Source: Verrucomicrobiota bacterium (GTDB taxonomy: Bacteria > Verrucomicrobiota > Verrucomicrobiia > Limisphaerales > JADJPG01). Taken from it: a DNA stretch of 64,000 nt. The position numbers and the translations under genes are program-made. Positions 62,434 to 64,000 of the stretch are shown here, in pieces (within the stretch, counting starts at the first letter, position 1; each line of letters starts with the position of its first letter). Location of the stretch: contig JADJPG010000008.1 of the NCBI GenBank assembly GCA_016713365.1, positions 1 through 64,000 of the forward strand. The letters run 5' to 3'. The notes beneath the pieces were generated by a model, which worked only from the letters and a program-made list of their open reading frames with translations, ran no database searches and was not told the DNA's origin.

Positions 62434-64000
62434 TTACGGTGTCGCTAACCTGTAGAAGCGATTCGCGTTTGGCGTGGAGTCCTGAATGGTCGCCGTCCAG
62501 TTCGTGGAGCGGGCAGGGACGGCAGAGAGCGTGTTCCAGCTTCCGGGATTCAGGCTGTCGCTGAATTGCACGGAGTAGGTGCGATTCGAGATGGCGCCGA
62601 AGGTCAGTGTCGTGGAGCCGGCGGAAGTGATGGAGTCGATCTTCAGGAAGCTCGCGGCGTTCGTCGGATCGGTTCCGGCTTTTTGTTCCTGCGCGTTCGT
62701 CAGCCCGTCGCCATCGGAATCGAGAGAGGCGCTTCCGCCCGTGCTGCTGCCGAAGAAGGTTTGTTCGAACAAGTCGGACAACCCGTCGCCATCGCTATCC
62801 GCGATCACCGTGACAGTGAAGGTCGTGCTGGCACCTGGAGCAGAGAACGCGGCGTTGGTGACGACAATGCGGCAGGTGAAGTTCGACACGAGAATGTTGT
62901 TGGTGAGGACGAAGCCTGCGGTGTTGGCGTTGACGGTGACGATGTTCACCCGGCTGTCAGATGCGAGGACGTTGGCGACCGGCGCCGCGCCACGTCGCCA
63001 CGAATAGCTGAACGGCGCCGGGTTTCCGGAAATGCCGACGCTGAACGTGATATCGCTTCCGGCGACGACCGTTTGGTTGACGGGCGGTTGAACAATGATG
63101 GGTGTGAGCAGTACGGAAAGTCGCGCCGGGATGCTGGTGAGCGAGCCAATCGCGTCGGTGACCTCGACATCGTACAGGCCATCCTGCGCGAGCGTAATGT
63201 TGCTGATCGTGAGCGAGGGTGTGGTGGCTCCGGGAATCGGCGCGCCGTTGAAACGCCACTGATAGGTGACGGCCGAGGAGCTGTAGGCGGCCACGTTGAA
63301 GGTCACGCTGCGATTCGTGGTGCTGCCGTAGTCGACTGCATTCGTGGAGCCACGCAGGCTGACGCTTTGCGGCTGCGCGAGGATCGCGGCGCCGTAGGTG
63401 ATCGAGATGATCGCGTTGCTGCTGACCACGGAACCGCTGGCATTCGCGACCATGCACTGGTAGGCGCCGTTCTGATCCGGCTGGATGTTCGCGAGGAAGA
63501 GCAACGCGTTCGTGGCGCCCGCCAGATTCGCGCCGTTGAAACGCCATTGGTAACGGAACGGTCCAGTGCCGCCCGCCGTGACGCCGAGCACGGTACTGGA
63601 GAACGCCACGACGGTCTGGCTCTGCGGTTGAGTGACGAGGACAGGTTCGCTGCCGGCGCCAACGTGGCTTTTCGCGGCGGTAGGTTCAGCGGCGAGCCAG
63701 TTCGCCGGATCGTTTCCGTAGGTGGTCGCATTGACGCGTTGGAGCGAGAGGCCGAAGCCATCGGCGCCAGCGGGCCACGGAGCGGAATCGCGGTAGCTGA
63801 CCTTGTCGACCAACACGTACGGCACGCCGGCGGGCAGCGGCGTGGTCGGCTTCTTCAGCTCCACGTCTTCGCCGTCGTTCGAGAGCTGGCCGCTGTAGGG
63901 ACCGAAGATTTGAACGCCCGTCGTCACACCGCTTTTCGCGCGGAACGCCGCGAGTTGCGCGGCGTTGGTGGGATTGAAGTTCACCAGCAGCGCGAACTCG
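62434..64000 (-). CDS. Secreted Ig-domain / lamin-tail-like protein, C-terminal part, cut by right edge
   Basis: The frame is open through the right edge (no start within the window), giving at least 522 residues. A lamin-tail end (ALLVNFNPTN ... SGQLSNDGEDVELKKP) is followed by three Ig-like domains (FRYQWRFNGANLAG, VTYQWRFNGAPIPG, FSYSWRRGAAPV). A Ca-type SDGDGLSDLFEQ / SDGDGLTNAQEQ pair of thrombospondin-type-3-like repeats comes next, then the shared tail (YSVQFSDSLNPGSWNTL ... NRFYRLATP). It is probably a large secreted surface protein like the one at 6.8-14.3 kb. Confidence 0.85.
   Translation of the reverse strand, partial: EFALLVNFNPTNAAQLAAFRAKSGVTTGVQIFGPYSGQLSNDGEDVELKKPTTPLPAGVPYVLVDKVSYRDSAPWPAGADGFGLSLQRVNATTYGNDPANWLAAEPTAAKSHVGAGSEPVLVTQPQSQTVVAFSSTVLGVTAGGTGPFRYQWRFNGANLAGATNALLFLANIQPDQNGAYQCMVANASGSVVSSNAIISITYGAAILAQPQSVSLRGSTNAVDYGSTTNRSVTFNVAAYSSSAVTYQWRFNGAPIPGATTPSLTISNITLAQDGLYDVEVTDAIGSLTSIPARLSVLLTPIIVQPPVNQTVVAGSDITFSVGISGNPAPFSYSWRRGAAPVANVLASDSRVNIVTVNANTAGFVLTNNILVSNFTCRIVVTNAAFSAPGASTTFTVTVIADSDGDGLSDLFEQTFFGSSTGGSASLDSDGDGLTNAQEQKAGTDPTNAASFLKIDSITSAGSTTLTFGAISNRTYSVQFSDSLNPGSWNTLSAVPARSTNWTATIQDSTPNANRFYRLATP

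Overview
The window looks like chromosomal DNA of a Verrucomicrobiota bacterium, probably of the Pedosphaera/Limisphaera type. The base composition is GC-rich. Supporting gene content includes very large secreted multidomain proteins (lamin-tail, CotH, GloVer/HAF repeats, Ig and LamG modules), a PVC-type membrane-bound dehydrogenase with DUF1080 and cytochrome c, prepilin-like proteins of the PVC kind, several Gfo/Idh/MocA oxidoreductases, and futalosine-pathway menaquinone genes. No rRNA, tRNA, CRISPR array, transposase or phage gene was recognised. The lineage is inferred from gene content only.

Layout. 1-15.3 kb: a propeller-type sensor kinase cut by the left edge, a transglutaminase/esterase fusion, a secreted beta-helix-like protein, a 2,520-residue lamin-tail/CotH protein and an AraC-type regulator. 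15.3-24.2 kb: a Dabb protein, a DUF1080/dehydrogenase/cytochrome gene broken in its middle, then an oxidoreductase, sugar kinase, isomerase and hydrolase cluster. 24.2-33.8 kb: two neighbouring minus-strand genes, one encoding an MbnP-di-haem peroxidase fusion and the other a 2,574-residue protein that joins a copper-radical (galactose-oxidase-type) domain to a di-haem peroxidase domain. 34-46.6 kb: an EF-hand membrane protein, an HDOD protein, a frameshifted MFS transporter with an oxidoreductase, an SSS symporter overlapping a tRNA-dihydrouridine synthase, an AIM24 protein, a zinc-ribbon protein and an M20 peptidase. 46.6-51.5 kb: a more AT-rich stretch with a secreted beta-sandwich protein and two prepilin-like genes. 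51.6-64 kb: an amidase, the mqnP-mqnE-mqnA operon, a GloVer-repeat protein, a triple-domain SGNH/esterase, a PfkB kinase and the end of another secreted Ig-domain protein.

How the genes fit together. Much of the window encodes an envelope/extracellular carbohydrate-facing lifestyle: SGNH esterases, malectin and L-type lectin modules, sugar oxidoreductases, sugar kinases and transporters. Six large secreted proteins end in the same kind of roughly 60-residue tail (Tyr-x-Val/Leu ... Trp ... Phe-Tyr-Arg-Leu/Val), which may be a shared surface or secretion module. The most striking locus is 24.2-33.8 kb: a predicted H2O2-producing copper-radical oxidase, an H2O2-using di-haem domain in the same chain, and an adjacent copper-binding MbnP domain fused to its own di-haem partner.

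Caution: several reading-frame breaks by one or two bases occur (17.86-18.26 kb, 38.37 kb, 39.17 kb, 51.25 kb). Two lie in homopolymers, so sequencing or assembly error is a real alternative to gene decay.
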